NCBI GenBank assembly: GCA_029948255.1
Contig: JALIZF010001422.1
Span: 174,501-238,500, forward strand
From: Telmatactis stephensoni
Taxonomy: Eukaryota; Cnidaria; Anthozoa; Actiniaria; Isophelliidae
DNA length: 64,000 nucleotides
Direction of reading: 5' to 3'
Of this stretch, positions 1-10,950 are shown in pieces (within the stretch, counting starts at the first letter, position 1; every line of letters begins with the position of its first letter). Below the pieces are notes generated by a model. It saw only the letters and a program-made list of their open reading frames with translations. It had not been told where the DNA came from and did no database searches. Made by a program: the position numbers and the translations under genes.

Positions 1-210
1 TGGTTGTGTAAATAGACGTTGTAGTGTTTGGCGATGGCGAGCATCGATTAGGAAATTCGCTTTTTGTAAATACTAACTAATTCACCAAAATTGTAAGTGG
101 CTTGCCAGATGGTGTTAGATTATCCTTCAGAAAAGCAAATCTTTCAGAGTTATGCCTATTTCTCGGCTAAAATTCAAAACTAATCCAAAACAGATTTGCT
201 ATGACCAAAA
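1..210 (+). repeat. Direct repeat, copy 1 (GPCR upstream flank)
   Basis: This block is repeated at 6713-6926 in the same orientation with only scattered substitutions and small indels. The second copy ends about 50 bp before the start codon of the GPCR at 6979. The first copy, cut by the window edge, is therefore probably the relic of the same upstream region from a tandem duplication. No coding potential is seen in it. Confidence 0.85.
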
Positions 211-346
211 GCCACGCTACCGATGATCAAGGCTGTGGACGTTTCCTGTGTCTCCTTGATTTTGTCTATTTCCTAGTTTCAATTGCAAATGAAGGTTGGC
301 GTTAATACGGTTAAAGGTCTTGTCTAAGGCTGTGATAACAGTTTTG

Positions 347-730
347 TTAATTAAACACCAGCTTCGGTGTAATATTTAGCGATTTGTAGTGAAGCTGTAG
401 GATATCGTCCTGGCCTGCTTTCCAGGGTATGTACTGTACGTTGTCCTTTTGGAACATAGGGATGTGGATCGCTAGTGTCTTTGGACATGCACCAAAGCCA
501 GTTGTCAGGAGAGAGTTGCTTTCGTTGCATGGGATATGATAGATGGATAATGGAGAAAGCTGAAGTTTCGTTGATGTCAATTGTAGTGATTGGAACGTCA
601 TGCTGAGGTAGTACCGTCCTCCAAGGTGATGTAATGATTCCATGGTGTTGTCTGGGCATTGCACTTGTACATGGTTTCTCTGAAAGTTTATAGTTGTACC
701 CGGGCTCTCCACCAATTTTTTATGGGACAC
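347..730 (-). CDS. Unrecognised ORF, possibly a retroelement or gene fragment
   Basis: A 127-codon open frame with no ATG at its beginning; the frame stays open upstream to about 770, so it is probably an exon or a broken gene rather than a complete one. The translation has two Cys-Pro pairs and mixed hydrophobic strands, but no signal peptide, membrane segment or catalytic motif I can name. It lies between the 1-210 repeat and the first GPCR. It could be the last exon of a host gene or a retroelement remnant; no function is assigned. Confidence 0.3.
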   Translation of the reverse strand: MSHKKLVESPGTTINFQRNHVQVQCPDNTMESLHHLGGRYYLSMTFQSLQLTSTKLQLSPLSIYHIPCNESNSLLTTGFGACPKTLAIHIPMFQKDNVQYIPWKAGQDDILQLHYKSLNITPKLVFN

Positions 731-3145
731 CTCTTGGCAAAGCTGGTACCGTTTGAGCTTTTATTGGTTGATCAAGTTACCTACATCAACTTCCAACTAA
801 CAACTGACCTATACTAAACTAACTATCTGTATTTATGGACGTGATTCGTCATAGATTTACAATGTCAATTATGAACTAAAAGTAACTTTACGATTGCTTA
901 GAATTTAGGAATATAATTTAATGAGTTTAAGACTCATGCCAATATTTTAGGTCTAGATCAAGAATTACATATAGTGAAAAGTTAGATCAAGAAATACTAT
1001 TTGCAAAAATATGTGACAAAAGTAAAGGGTTTTCAACTAGTCTAAAGTTATATCAAAGAAAGATCAAAACAAGAAAGAAATCCTAGTTACAACTTGACTT
1101 GGGCGTAGACAGGTGTAAATGCAAAAGTAGGACGTACTATCCCCTAAAGCTTAGCGAATAATCATCGTGCAAATCAGAACAAACTAATGTCAACAGTAGA
1201 CGAAAAGTATACCAAAGTTTCCTGCGTAATTATCGTGTAACTCAAAGACTTAATTGCTGCGAGCGAGCGAAGCGAGCGAAGCAGCAACACTAATCTCGAC
1301 GGGATTCCCGTTTACTCAATGGCCGTTGGAGGTCTGGGCATTTTATAATGGGACTCCGATCCTTCAGTCAACTAACTAACTAGCGATGGATGATTTCGTT
1401 CCCATGAGCCATCTCGGCCGGCTCAAAATGGCGGTCGTAGGTGCAGTGCAAATGATGCATGTTTTTCAGTGACTTACCGAGCACATGGGCTTACATTCTC
1501 GTACTCATTGCAAGAAAGAAGTTCCAGAACTCAGTTCTAGCTGGCTTTTGAGGTAAGATCAAACAATCTCTCAAGAGCAAACTATACCATCTACGTACAG
1601 AGACGCTGTCCGGCCTTAACTAATTGCCAGATCGAGTCCATTGGAGCACGGTGAGAACTGATCTAAGCCAATTAATCGACTTATCGTCCATGCCATTCAG
1701 CCAAACCGACCAAAACTACTGCCCATTGTGGCAAACAAACCGAATCAATTGTTCATTGAGGCAAACAAAACACATCAAAACAATCGTTCATTGTCAGAGA
1801 GTATCGAGGCAAACCAACCGAAGCAATCGCCCATTGAGGCAAATAAACCGAAAGTTAAATTACTATTACCCGGTACCTTTTATTATAATTGACAAATAGT
1901 TTAATAATGATTTTAGTTACTACTGTTTCTCATTATTTAGGCTTTTTCGTTTAAGCTTAAAATGTACAAGCATATTATTTCCTGTTGTCGTTATATTTTA
2001 TTGCATTTATTGTTTAGACCTTTGTACTTCCACTATTAAATAAATTTACTCGTTAAAGAAATTTATTTCTTGTTGTTGTGTTTTGTTTTGTTTTTGTGTG
2101 TGTGTAGGGGGGGGGAGGGGCGCGGTTGTAAATAAATATCAAGTACAACTACAATCTTTTGTTTCTGCTCATTAGCATCTCATTTGCATTGAATTTTTGA
2201 CCTAGGCCTAAGTAATGCTATGAAGGAATAAATATAGCGATTATATCTAACAGTGTACGTTCCTCACATCTTCAGATCAAAATTTACCAAACTCCAGACA
2301 CAATCACATATACTAGCCGCATTAATTTGCAAAGACAGCTCGCAGCACTTCACTTTCTATTAGAAACATCTAGTTATAACCATTTGTAGGTGTTAATTTG
2401 ATTCTTTCACATAAGAAGTAATTAAAAATAGTTCTGAACGGTCAATCATAAATATATCTTTGGATACAACTCGTTTTTTGAAATATCGATTGATTATCGA
2501 TTTATTGTCTTGTAACATAGGTAAAAATCGTCGTCATAATTATGTCAATTCATTCGATCCTGGGAGTTATATTAAAAGGTGCCTTTAATTTTCTCTTATT
2601 TCAAGCCTCCTTCGCGGCCAATCCGATTGTCGTGACAATATGTTAAGGACTGTTTCCAAGGGGACTTAGTAATTATTCGACAGTCAAGTGATGGACGGCT
2701 CAAACTAATTTAAAAAAACAATTTTCTAATGATTATGAAAAAGCAAATCACCGCTGTGCACTGTGTGGATGTTTTGATTGTCTGACTGGGTGGGACAAAA
2801 GTGTGACTAATCAAGGCCCATTTGCAAACCACGGCACAGCACAGACTTAACAGACGTACAAAATCTCGACCTCAATCAAGCAAAGACATGCACCTGGAAC
2901 AGCAAAGAGCGCCATCTCCAGTCGAACACTAAAAGCCATCTCTCATAGTTAGCCTCTTGAAAACTCGAAAAGAAAATTAGATCAACTCTCTGTGAAGATA
3001 AAACTGATTAGACATTTGGTAGAAACACGACCCGATTTATCTTGGTCATCTGGGGAAGAAGTGGTTAGGAGTCAATCCGGTAACACATCTAAAGATCGAT
3101 CAAGCTTGATCAACCTAAGGAAGTGTAGAAAGAATCGAGAATACT
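731..3145. other. Gene-free flank of the first GPCR
   Basis: No supported gene. The stretch is AT-rich, with a short GAGCGAGCGAA-type repeat near 1260-1285, a GT/poly-G tract at 2080-2120 and an AATAAA at about 2038. The open frames at 1624-1899 and 2992-3186 have no family features and I treat them as chance. The last few hundred bases probably hold the promoter and 5' leader of the receptor at 3146. Confidence 0.6.
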
Positions 3146-4087
3146 ATGATGAACACAGCACAAAGATTGAACACAAGTCATATTGACTCCGAGCTGTTAC
3201 AAATTTACTTCAGATACCTTTATTTTATTATCGCTGTGAATGCCGTCAACTCTCTTTTGGCGACAATTCTCAACTTTTTGATCATTTTAAGTTTTGTGAA
3301 GACACCAACCTTGCGAACTCCTTCGTACGTACTATTTTTAAGTTTAGCCATCTCTGACTTGGGCGCTGGTGTAGTGACCCAGCCGGCGTATTGCTGTTAT
3401 TGCATTTCCTTCCTGACGAAAAATGCCCATATGTTTAAAGTATGCCGATCAGTAGCTGTTTTCACGGGTATGCTGTTTGTCTCAGGATCGTTTTTCACAA
3501 CGACTTCCATCACTATCGATCGGTTTCTTGCTGTTCATTTACGTTTAAGATACCAACAAGTTGTCACGATAAGGCGGTCTTACAAACTTGTGGCACTAAT
3601 TTGGTTTGTCAGTTTTTGTGGGACTGGGACCTCATTTCTAACTCTAGAAGACTATATCAAATCGCCGGCTATAAAAATTGGTATCTTATTAACTACAATC
3701 TTAACCATAGCATTCCTCTTTCTCATCGACATTGCTTTGATGCTTAAAATTTCTTATGAAATTCGTAAGCACTCAGTACAAATACAAGCCCAACAGCAGC
3801 CACAACAGCCTACGATAAACATGCAGAGATACAAGAAGTCAGTCAAGACCATGTATTATGTCATTGGTATATTCTTTGTATGTTATTGCCCTTCAGGCAT
3901 CGTGTTGATTGTTAACCCCAAAATGATAGCAACTGGATTCAAACCGTCTGGAAATATCGAAATTCGTTTCGCTAATAGTTTAGTCGAGACACTTTTGTTT
4001 CTAAACAGCGTGTTGAATCCATTTATCTATTGCTGGAGAATAGAAGAAATACGTACATCTGTGGTTCAGTTGCTATGGCGACAATAA
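3146..4087 (+). CDS. Class A (rhodopsin-like) G protein-coupled receptor, copy 1
   Basis: An intronless gene for a 313-residue seven-helix plasma membrane receptor. Visible landmarks are Asn43 in TM1, the LxxxD motif with Asp71 in TM2, the Asp125-Arg-Phe motif at the end of TM3 (the DRY position), Cys246-Tyr-Cys-Pro249 in TM6 and Asn291-Pro-x-x-Tyr295 in TM7. The N terminus is short, intracellular loop 3 carries a glutamine/proline-rich stretch near 213-223, and the tail after TM7 is very short. Cys100 lies near the usual TM3 disulphide position. The ligand cannot be told from sequence; cnidarian expansions of this kind are often labelled adenosine- or melanocortin-receptor-like. It pairs with the paralogue at 6979. 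The second Met of the frame is adjacent and could also be the start. Confidence 0.88.
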   Translation: MMNTAQRLNTSHIDSELLQIYFRYLYFIIAVNAVNSLLATILNFLIILSFVKTPTLRTPSYVLFLSLAISDLGAGVVTQPAYCCYCISFLTKNAHMFKVCRSVAVFTGMLFVSGSFFTTTSITIDRFLAVHLRLRYQQVVTIRRSYKLVALIWFVSFCGTGTSFLTLEDYIKSPAIKIGILLTTILTIAFLFLIDIALMLKISYEIRKHSVQIQAQQQPQQPTINMQRYKKSVKTMYYVIGIFFVCYCPSGIVLIVNPKMIATGFKPSGNIEIRFANSLVETLLFLNSVLNPFIYCWRIEEIRTSVVQLLWRQ

Positions 4088-5131
4088 CAATAGCCGTGGC
4101 CGTTTTGGACGTAAAAACGCGTCCTAATGCACAACAATATCGTCTTAAAACCAACCCAAAAAGGGACGAGTTTCTGTCCATCTGATCAATATATGTGAAT
4201 TGAGTAATGTAATGTAATAACTTTATTTAAAGAGGGTAAAACACACAACAGTTACAATATAAAATTGTACTGATAATCTAGTGGCCCTAAAAAAAGATGT
4301 ATAAATGAAAGTAATAAATAATGACAAATTAAAACTATAATTTTAAATATAGATGAATATAAATATAAAGATATAAAAATAGATGTTTGATGCGTTGTTC
4401 TCTACCATGCCACGAGGGTTTCGTTATGCTCCCGCTTGCGCAAACAACAAGAGAATTCTCGTCACAGAAAACGATACTTTTAGAAAGAACATCAAGGCCA
4501 ACAGGCCTGAAGTTAGAGTCTGCGGCTTCCGGCTACCTGTCACCGATCTACTTCGATCGATTTGTCGTAACGTGTCACAAAAAATCGTCTCAAGCAGGAA
4601 TCTTTAGTGTTTTTAATAAAACCAGACTTGCTGACAGTAACATTTCGACTCTCTTTATGTATAATTGTGTCTGAAGCAATTCAGCAAAAATCCGCGTTTC
4701 ACTTTGAAAAGAAGAATCCAATTAGTTATGTTATTGTTTGAAGTTAATGATTTGGACTTTAATATTTGTGAGATTGCTTTCATACATAATAACACACAGG
4801 CAATCTTATTAATGCTGTCCTGCGTGCTTATTATCCTACAAATTATAAGGAATACAATTTCCTCAAAAACGATTGGTGAAAAGGCTTCTTTTTTTCCTCT
4901 CATTAATTTGGAAGTTGTAATTGCAATCGGTCAAGACAGCTGTGGTCGGATAGGTTACGAGCCAATCATGTTACTGCTTCCAAATAAACTCACCAATCAT
5001 AACAATCTTCACTCGAAGCACAATCTTCACCCGAAGCATACACATCTAACTTACACATTTCCGTTTGACAATCCATTCACTAACATACTGAACAATCATG
5101 TTTCACTGAAACCGCTATCACAATATCAAAG
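4088..5131. other. Gene-free spacer with a SINE scrap
   Basis: AT-rich DNA after the first GPCR, with AATAAA-like sequences near 4315. Positions about 4386-4425 match the body of the tRNA-headed SINE at 45440 (the segment reading TTGTTCTCTACCATGC), so a truncated SINE copy lies here. The frames at 4383-5156 show no domain and are not called as genes. Confidence 0.5.
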
Positions 5132-5166
5132 TAACTTTCAAACATACGATAAATGATTTTAATCTT

Positions 5167-5198
5167 GACATGTTTCGGCATCCTTATGCCATCATCAG
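5167..5198 (-). ncRNA. Hammerhead ribozyme core, left arm
   Basis: On the minus strand: CTGATGA, a perfect stem II (GGCAT / AAGG loop / ATGCC), then GAAAC and ATGTC. It is the mirror copy of the core at 5791. Stem III is minimal, with a palindromic CATG, the form known in Penelope and retrozyme hammerheads that are thought to work as dimers. Confidence 0.72.
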
Positions 5199-5402
5199 AA
5201 GAATGAATACAAAGTTCGTTATAAATGCTATATAAACTAATGGTTACAATTGATTGACAGGTAATATAATACAATAATGAAGTTTTTAGATAAGCTAATA
5301 ACTAATCAAATAACAGAAAAGAAAGGAAGTGGTATATAAGATAAACTAAATCTAGACATAAAGTTTATGGTTTAAAGAAGGTTTTCATGTGTTTTTTCAA
5401 CA

Positions 5403-5624
5403 AGGATTAAAGAACATATTTTTACGGATAAAAACTCGCATATCTTTAAACATCTCAAACAATCTAAAAAGTGCCGTGATAAATACTCTCTTGCTTGTTT
5501 TAAAATTCTAGACACTGCTCAATCTCTTATCTATCTTAAATTAAAAGAAGCTTTCTTTATTGAAACGTTAAAACCTGAACTTAACGTCCAGGTTAAACAC
5601 ATGAAAACCTTCTTTAAACCATAA
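5403..5624 (+). pseudogene. GIY-YIG endonuclease C-terminal fragment of a Penelope-like element
   Basis: A 74-codon open frame to a TAA stop without a start codon. It reads as the end of the Penelope endonuclease: an Arg-Ile-Lys-Glu-His opening, an internal Lys/Cys-rich spacer, a Leu-Lys-Leu-Lys-Glu-Ala helix and the terminal Pro-x-Leu-Asn motif. The reverse transcriptase and the front of the endonuclease are absent, so this is a dead fragment. The final codons run into the start of the right inverted arm. Confidence 0.75.
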
Positions 5625-5790
5625 ACTTTATGTCTAGATTTAGTTTATCTTATATACCACTTCCTTTCTTTTCTGTTATTTGATTAGTTATTAGCTTATC
5701 TAAAAACTTCATTATTGTATTATATTACCTGTCAATCAATTGTAACCATTAGTTTATATAGCATTTATAACGAACTTTGTATTCATTCTT

Positions 5791-5822
5791 CTGATGATGG
5801 CATAAGGATGCCGAAACATGTC
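5791..5822 (+). ncRNA. Hammerhead ribozyme core, right arm
   Basis: CTGATGA followed by a five-base-pair stem II with an AAGG loop, GAAAC, a CATG mini-stem III and the GTC cleavage triplet. Four bases before CTGATGA (TCTT) can pair with AAGA after GTC as stem I. All conserved core nucleotides of the hammerhead are present. It sits downstream of the endonuclease fragment, as in Penelope-like elements. Confidence 0.75.
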
Positions 5823-5857
5823 AAGATTAAAATCATTTATCGTATGTTTGAAAGTTA

Positions 5858-6032
5858 TTTTGTCTCTGGTGCTACTAAGAAACTTTGGAAATATCAAAGT
5901 AGATGTGAATCGTCGTATTTAAGACTTCACACCCTTAGCTTACCATCCAAATGCAAGTTAAGACTGGAGCTGAATTTTGAATTTTAGCAAGATCCCTGTC
6001 ACTGCTGTTCGTGCGAATCAAGAGCTATACTA

Positions 6033-6093
<61 letters not shown>

Positions 6094-6712
6094 TGTTTTT
6101 CTTTCAGTACATTTTATGGAAATTATAAAGCTAAAATTATTTCTACTGAAAGAAGATTACTTCACAATATAAATCATTTTGGGGGGGATAGAGCAGACGT
6201 CACTCTTTGATAGCAATGTCTATTTTTATACATCAACTATCAGCAATTAATGTTGCCGCATGAAGCTCCTTGGAACACTTTACTGTCAGAATATCTATGT
6301 AAACAAAACCTAGAGCTGGCTAGAGGGACAAATAACTTTTTGATGTGACGTTTACTAGCCAGGTAGAATTTTGGGTTTATACCTAATAAGATACTCAGTA
6401 TATGAGTCCTACTTTCAGCTCTTACAAGACAATGTCATATACTTTCATTTCGATAATGTCCAGTTATTATGGAACACCTGGAATATTATATAACTTTGAA
6501 AAAGCTAATCATAATCGTATTCTTTATTTTAAGATTCATAGGATTTCAAAACAAAACTGCGGCGTACTGCATGAATCCCTACATGGTCCACTCGACTTAA
6601 ATTAGAAATATCGGACAACTGGTTATTTTTGAATACTTTTTTTTTTTGCTTTTTCACGTTCGATAATTAAACAGTTTCGTGCAAGCAATATCTTTAAGCT
6701 GACTTTCAATTT
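5858..6712. other. Gene-free spacer between Penelope remnant and second GPCR repeat
   Basis: Apart from the (CT)n tract I see no supported feature. The short frame at 6402-6605 has no domain features. Confidence 0.5.
6034..6088. repeat. (CT)n microsatellite
   Basis: About 27 uninterrupted CT units. The Leu/Ser run in the overlapping frame is produced by this repeat and is not a gene. Confidence 0.95.
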
Positions 6713-6926
6713 TGGTTGTGTAAACAGACGTTGCAGTGTTTGGCGATGGCGAGCATCGATTAGGAAATTCCCTTTTTGTAAATACTAACTAATTCACCAA
6801 AATTGTAAGTGGCTTGCCAGATGGTGTTAGATGATCCTTCAGAAAAGTAAAACTTTCAGAGTTAGGCCTGTTTCTCGGCTAATGAAATTCAAAACTAATC
6901 CAAAACAAATTTTCTATGACCAAAAA
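6713..6926 (+). repeat. Direct repeat, copy 2 (GPCR upstream flank)
   Basis: Same sequence as 1-210 with scattered differences and a few extra bases. It ends 52 bp before the ATG of the second receptor and probably includes its promoter or 5' leader. It marks a duplication unit of about 6.7 kb. Confidence 0.85.
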
Positions 6927-6978
6927 AAGCTGATTTAATAGAGCTGTTCAACTAACTCCATCAGTTTGTCTTTCGACT

Positions 6979-7908
6979 ATGACGAAAAATCTCTCGACAC
7001 AGGGACTGAACACAACTACAGAGTCTGACTTGTGGTTTTGCATGTTGCAGCTGGTTCGCTTCAAAAATTACTTGTATTTTATTACTGCTGTCAACGCCAT
7101 CGGCTCTCTTTTGGCTACAGTTTTCAACTTTTTGATCATCTTAAGTTTTGTGAAGACGCCATCTCTGCGAACTCCTTCGTACATTCTAATTTTAAACTTA
7201 GCTATCTCTGACTTGGGTGTCGGTGCTGTGTCGCAGCCGGCATATTGCTGCACTGTGATTGCCGGGTTGACGGGAAACTCGTCTTTGTTTATAATTGGAT
7301 TCCCGATATCTTTCTTCTCGGCCTCTTTCTTAATCACAGGATCACTTCTCACAACGACTTTCATCACTATCGATCGATTTCTTGCTGTTCATTTGCGACT
7401 GAGATACCAACAAATTGTCACGATTAAAAGGTCTTACAAAGCCGTGGGACTTATTTGGGTAGGTAGTTTGGTATGGAATGGAATCATAGTTCGCGGATCA
7501 ATGGAGGAAAATCTGTTTTCGTTAGTCAGTGGTGCAATCACTGGTTTTCTTTTCTTTGTTAATGTTTGTTTGATGGCAATAACTTCTGGAGCAATTCGCA
7601 AGCATTCAGCACAGATCCAAGCACAGCAGCAACCAGAACAGTCAACCATAAACACGCAGAGGTACAAGAAATCAACCAAGACAATGAACTATATAATTGG
7701 TGTATTTTTGTTGTGCTATTGTCCTAATGTAATCATGCAACTCGTGGGATCTACGTTTAAAGAAGCAGAAATCAGTGTAGGAACAGGATATTGTTTAGCA
7801 TTTCAATTCATGGTAACGCTTGCTATGGTTAACAGCGCATTGAATCCCTTTATTTATTGCTGGAGAATAGTTGAGATACGGAAAGCTGTAGTTCAGTTGT
7901 TGATGTAA
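6979..7908 (+). CDS. Class A (rhodopsin-like) G protein-coupled receptor, copy 2
   Basis: Intronless, 309 residues, clearly paralogous to the receptor at 3146: the TM1-TM2 region, the TM3 end, loop 3 with its Gln/Pro tract, and TM6-TM7 align closely. Landmarks are Asn50 (TM1), Asp78 (TM2), Asp132-Arg-Phe (TM3), Cys246-Tyr-Cys-Pro249 (TM6) and Asn289-Pro-x-x-Tyr293 (TM7). Two N-glycosylation sequons lie at Asn4 and Asn11. It lacks a cysteine at the usual TM3 disulphide position, unlike copy 1. The extracellular ends of TM3, TM5 and TM6 differ most between the two copies, which suggests different ligands. The ligand is unknown. Confidence 0.88.
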   Translation: MTKNLSTQGLNTTTESDLWFCMLQLVRFKNYLYFITAVNAIGSLLATVFNFLIILSFVKTPSLRTPSYILILNLAISDLGVGAVSQPAYCCTVIAGLTGNSSLFIIGFPISFFSASFLITGSLLTTTFITIDRFLAVHLRLRYQQIVTIKRSYKAVGLIWVGSLVWNGIIVRGSMEENLFSLVSGAITGFLFFVNVCLMAITSGAIRKHSAQIQAQQQPEQSTINTQRYKKSTKTMNYIIGVFLLCYCPNVIMQLVGSTFKEAEISVGTGYCLAFQFMVTLAMVNSALNPFIYCWRIVEIRKAVVQLLM

Positions 7909-8430
7909 TGATACATATAGACATTAATAACAAATGATAATAAGCTAGAAGATAAAGTTCAGTGAACTAGTCATCTTTTTGACATTTTAAACAAGACGAC
8001 TGTTTCAGTTATAAACTGAACTGCTATCAATATTGGTCCTGTATATATACTATAAAATAGATAATAATAATGTTAAAAAACTACAAGATAAAAACTATAA
8101 AATATCTAAAAAACGTATGTGAAATCTATAAGTATTATGACTGGTACTGGAATTAAATACATTCATTAGATTTACAAGCTCCCCTATAAAATAGGCCCTC
8201 CCTTATAAAAGATGATCAGATCACATATATTAAGGAGCTTGGTTTAAAACGTTTACAAAAAATTATATATGGAGTGCATTGTGGGTATAGGTAAAAGGTT
8301 AATATATTTTACTTCGAAGAGCGGGGAGTGGTTGCCCAATTTTTCCTGGGGCTCGTGTTTAAGCTTTCGAAGGTTCGCCCTCTATCCATCAGTGCTCCTT
8401 TTTACGGGTATTTAAAGCTAATTAAAACTA
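7909..8430 (-). repeat. SINE body and flank, split by the 13.3-kb element
   Basis: AT-rich 3' flank of the second GPCR, then from about 8310 to 8430 the rear part of a minus-strand SINE whose tRNA-like head lies at 21741-21842. Removing the 13.3-kb element and one copy of CACGGT makes one continuous SINE, whose body resembles the SINE at about 38.95-39.64 kb (shared segments GAGCACTGATGGA and GCTTTAAATACCC). This is direct evidence of the insertion. Confidence 0.65.
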
Positions 8431-8436
8431 CACGGT
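8431..8436. repeat. 6-bp target site duplication (left), CACGGT
   Basis: Identical to 21735-21740. Six base pairs is the duplication length made by Polinton/Maverick integrases. Confidence 0.85.
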
Positions 8437-8545
8437 AGTAGTATACAGAATGGGGGTTCTGAGACGGGTGGATCAGGGTGGATTGTGGATCCACGCGAGG
8501 GGGGCATTCTGGGAACTACCGTGAAGACGTCAACGTGACGTCATA

Positions 8546-8803
8546 TCCGTAAGAACCAATCAGAAACGAATACTTCATATCTTTAAGAACCAATCAGAAA
8601 CAAGTACGTCACATTCGTAAGAACCAATCAGAAACAAGTACGTCTCATCCGTAAGAGCCAATCAGAAATAAGTACGTCACATTCGTAAGAACCAATCAGA
8701 AACAAGTACGTCTCATCCGTAAGAGCCAATCAGAAATAAGTACGTCACATTCGTAAGAGTCAATCAGAAGCAAGTACACCACATTTGTAAGTGCCGCTCA
8801 GAA
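8546..8803 (+). promoter_or_regulatory. Terminal array of eight 34-bp units with CCAAT and CRE-like motifs
   Basis: CCAAT (or a variant) starts at 8556, 8590, 8624, 8658, 8692, 8726, 8760 and 8794, exactly 34 bp apart. Most units combine ACCAATCAGA with TACGTCA or TACGTCT. A full TGACGTCA lies just outside, near 8535. CCAAT is the NF-Y motif and ACGTCA the ATF/CREB half site in animals. The regular phase of about 3.2 helical turns suggests cooperative binding, as an enhancer or as a replication-origin auxiliary. The last unit is degenerate. Confidence 0.8.
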
Positions 8804-10950
8804 CCCAAGGACCCTCCGAACACGTCATATTTATTTTTAGAACCAGCTCGTGCTGAATTTTAGCCGGAATAGCTAACCCCGCTGTCAGTTCGGAAATACA
8901 CCGGTATAAGCATAACGATGTGACACCAGTCAAACATGGAATTTACATCTCTGTTTTTAGAACTCTGTCCTTCGTTGTAATTTTCTGAAGTTCTGTTTAT
9001 CTATCTTCATTTCTCTTTCTCGAAACCAAAATTCTATCCCTTTTTGTTTTGAGGATTGAGTAAGGTCAAGAAAATTGATTGCGTTTCAAAGTTCCACGAA
9101 TCCTATTCTTTCTTTTAACAAACCTTTGAAGCAGCTATAGTTTCTTGATATTGAAATAAATTTTTCTATACCCTTGTATTTGGTCTAGCGACGTTTCATC
9201 GGAAGCTAATAAACTTCTAGTCCATTGTCAGACAAAATTGGTATTTCCACACATGTGCTTAACCTAAAGCTTACCTATAATTTAGATTTTTTAATTCTTT
9301 TTCCTTCGTTTACAAGTGTACTTTTCAAGCAAACACACATCATCTGATCATCATTAAGATACTTAGACTTGTGCGTATCTGCGCATTCTGACCCCCGTGA
9401 GTTATGTATTATAAACATGGCTTTGTTTAATTCTTTTCTCTCACAACAGTCACTATATCCTTCTAAGAGTACATTTTATTCTAATCTTGGATTTGGTTTG
9501 ACCGGTTGAAGCAATTTTTGGTTATAAATAAATCACCCGTTGAATGTAGTGTCTTTATTTCTCGGTTATACTTCTACAACAACTGACATAGATTTATTTG
9601 AGGAATGATTTTCATTTATCTTAATGAGCTTCAAATCAAACGGTTCATCGATTCTTGTTGTATCTTATATCTATAAGAACGACTAATTGTATCTTCGCAT
9701 TCAGATCAGTTATTTCTACAGTTTTATAGAATAGGATTTCTGATTGATTGAATCTATAATCAAGATTCTACAAGGACTAGTAGTTTGCTGAACTTTTCAG
9801 ACCTGACCACTATTATATGCTAACCAAAGCATACAAAGAATGATCAACTTATAGTATAGTGACCACGCCAGAGTATTCTAATACAAAATCATTTTATTCA
9901 AAAACAACATACAGGTTTGAAAACAATACTTTTATACTAAAAAAAAAAAAATACTTTTATATTTTTCTTTTCGTCCAACGACTCAAAAAACAAAAAAAAC
10001 AACTTCTTAACATAGTTGGTAGCAGAGCATGACGCTATTATGCCCGATTCAATCACCTATCGAGTGTCTCTCTTGCATTGACAAACTATATGCTACACTC
10101 TAGTCCATTTGAACTTTAGAGAGATTCCACAACACGAGTATTTTTATGTTTGTATCTATTGTTGGAGAACAAATCTGGCTAATATGCCACCCGTTGAACT
10201 CTCTGAAACTCTGAGCTAATTGTATTCTATGTCTGAGGCTAGCTAGCTAGCTTCGCGCTCGCATATTTGCAAATGATCAGTGATAGAACATCAATGGTTG
10301 TTATCATGCATGGGTTTTTTTTTTTCTTCTTCTTCTTCTTCTTTCTCTCTCTCACACTGCTTTTAAGAAGTTACTCAAAAGACATTTACACGAAACTTTG
10401 ATAACAGCCGGTACACCATAAAGTAAAAAAAAAAAAAAAAAAAGATTTTGTGTGAGGCGTGTTTTTGCAGTTTACGGCCTTACCTCTTATTATACAATGA
10501 ATTTTTTGATAGTTCATGTCTTATATCCCAAAATTACTTCAATCACAATAACCACTTTGATCAAACTATTTACAAATTGTAGACAAACGTCCAGGTAATA
10601 GGTAAGGTGTTATAAGACTATTCGAATTTTTGAGAATCCCATCTTCTTTCAGTTCTCTAAAAGTTCTTCAGACCATATAGACATGTTCAAACATGTTATT
10701 CATGAAAACAACTACGATAATACAATGCCCCCCAAACAAAAGATGGTCATTGATTTGCATAAAAGAGCGATGAACGCAATCACCCGTAGGTCAACAGAAT
10801 AAAGTTAATCAAACTTTGTGTGATCTTTTTGTAGCTTCATTTTTATAGTTTCATCCTGACAACAGAATGTTATGCCAATGCCAATGAGTGTTTTCCCCGT
10901 CGCAGCTTTTGGCGGCATAAGATCATAAAACCAGAGATTCCAGTTCCAAA
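8804..10950. other. Non-coding interior of the left TIR
   Basis: About 2.1 kb (mirrored at 19220-21367) with no open frame of 60 codons on either strand. It holds homopolymer tracts, a CTT/CT tract near 10325-10355 and AATAAA-like sequences. Near identity with the other TIR is explained by shared ancestry or gene conversion. Spliced or non-coding transcripts cannot be excluded. Confidence 0.6.

Larger units (their letters stand above)
5132..5857. mobile_element. Penelope-like element remnant with mirrored arms
   Basis: Two near-identical arms of about 260 bp (5132-5391 and 5598-5857) lie in inverted orientation around a 206-bp centre. The centre and first bases of the right arm encode the C-terminal end of a GIY-YIG endonuclease (5403-5624). 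Each arm holds a hammerhead-type ribozyme core. Penelope-like elements are known for GIY-YIG endonucleases, for hammerhead ribozymes and for odd 5' structures including inverted terminal copies, so all three observations agree. The reverse transcriptase part is missing. Confidence 0.8.

Noticed and set aside
8546..8803. CRISPR-like repeat array
   Set aside because: The 34-bp units have no unique spacers, the genome is eukaryotic and no cas genes are present; it is a tandem repeat of promoter-type motifs.
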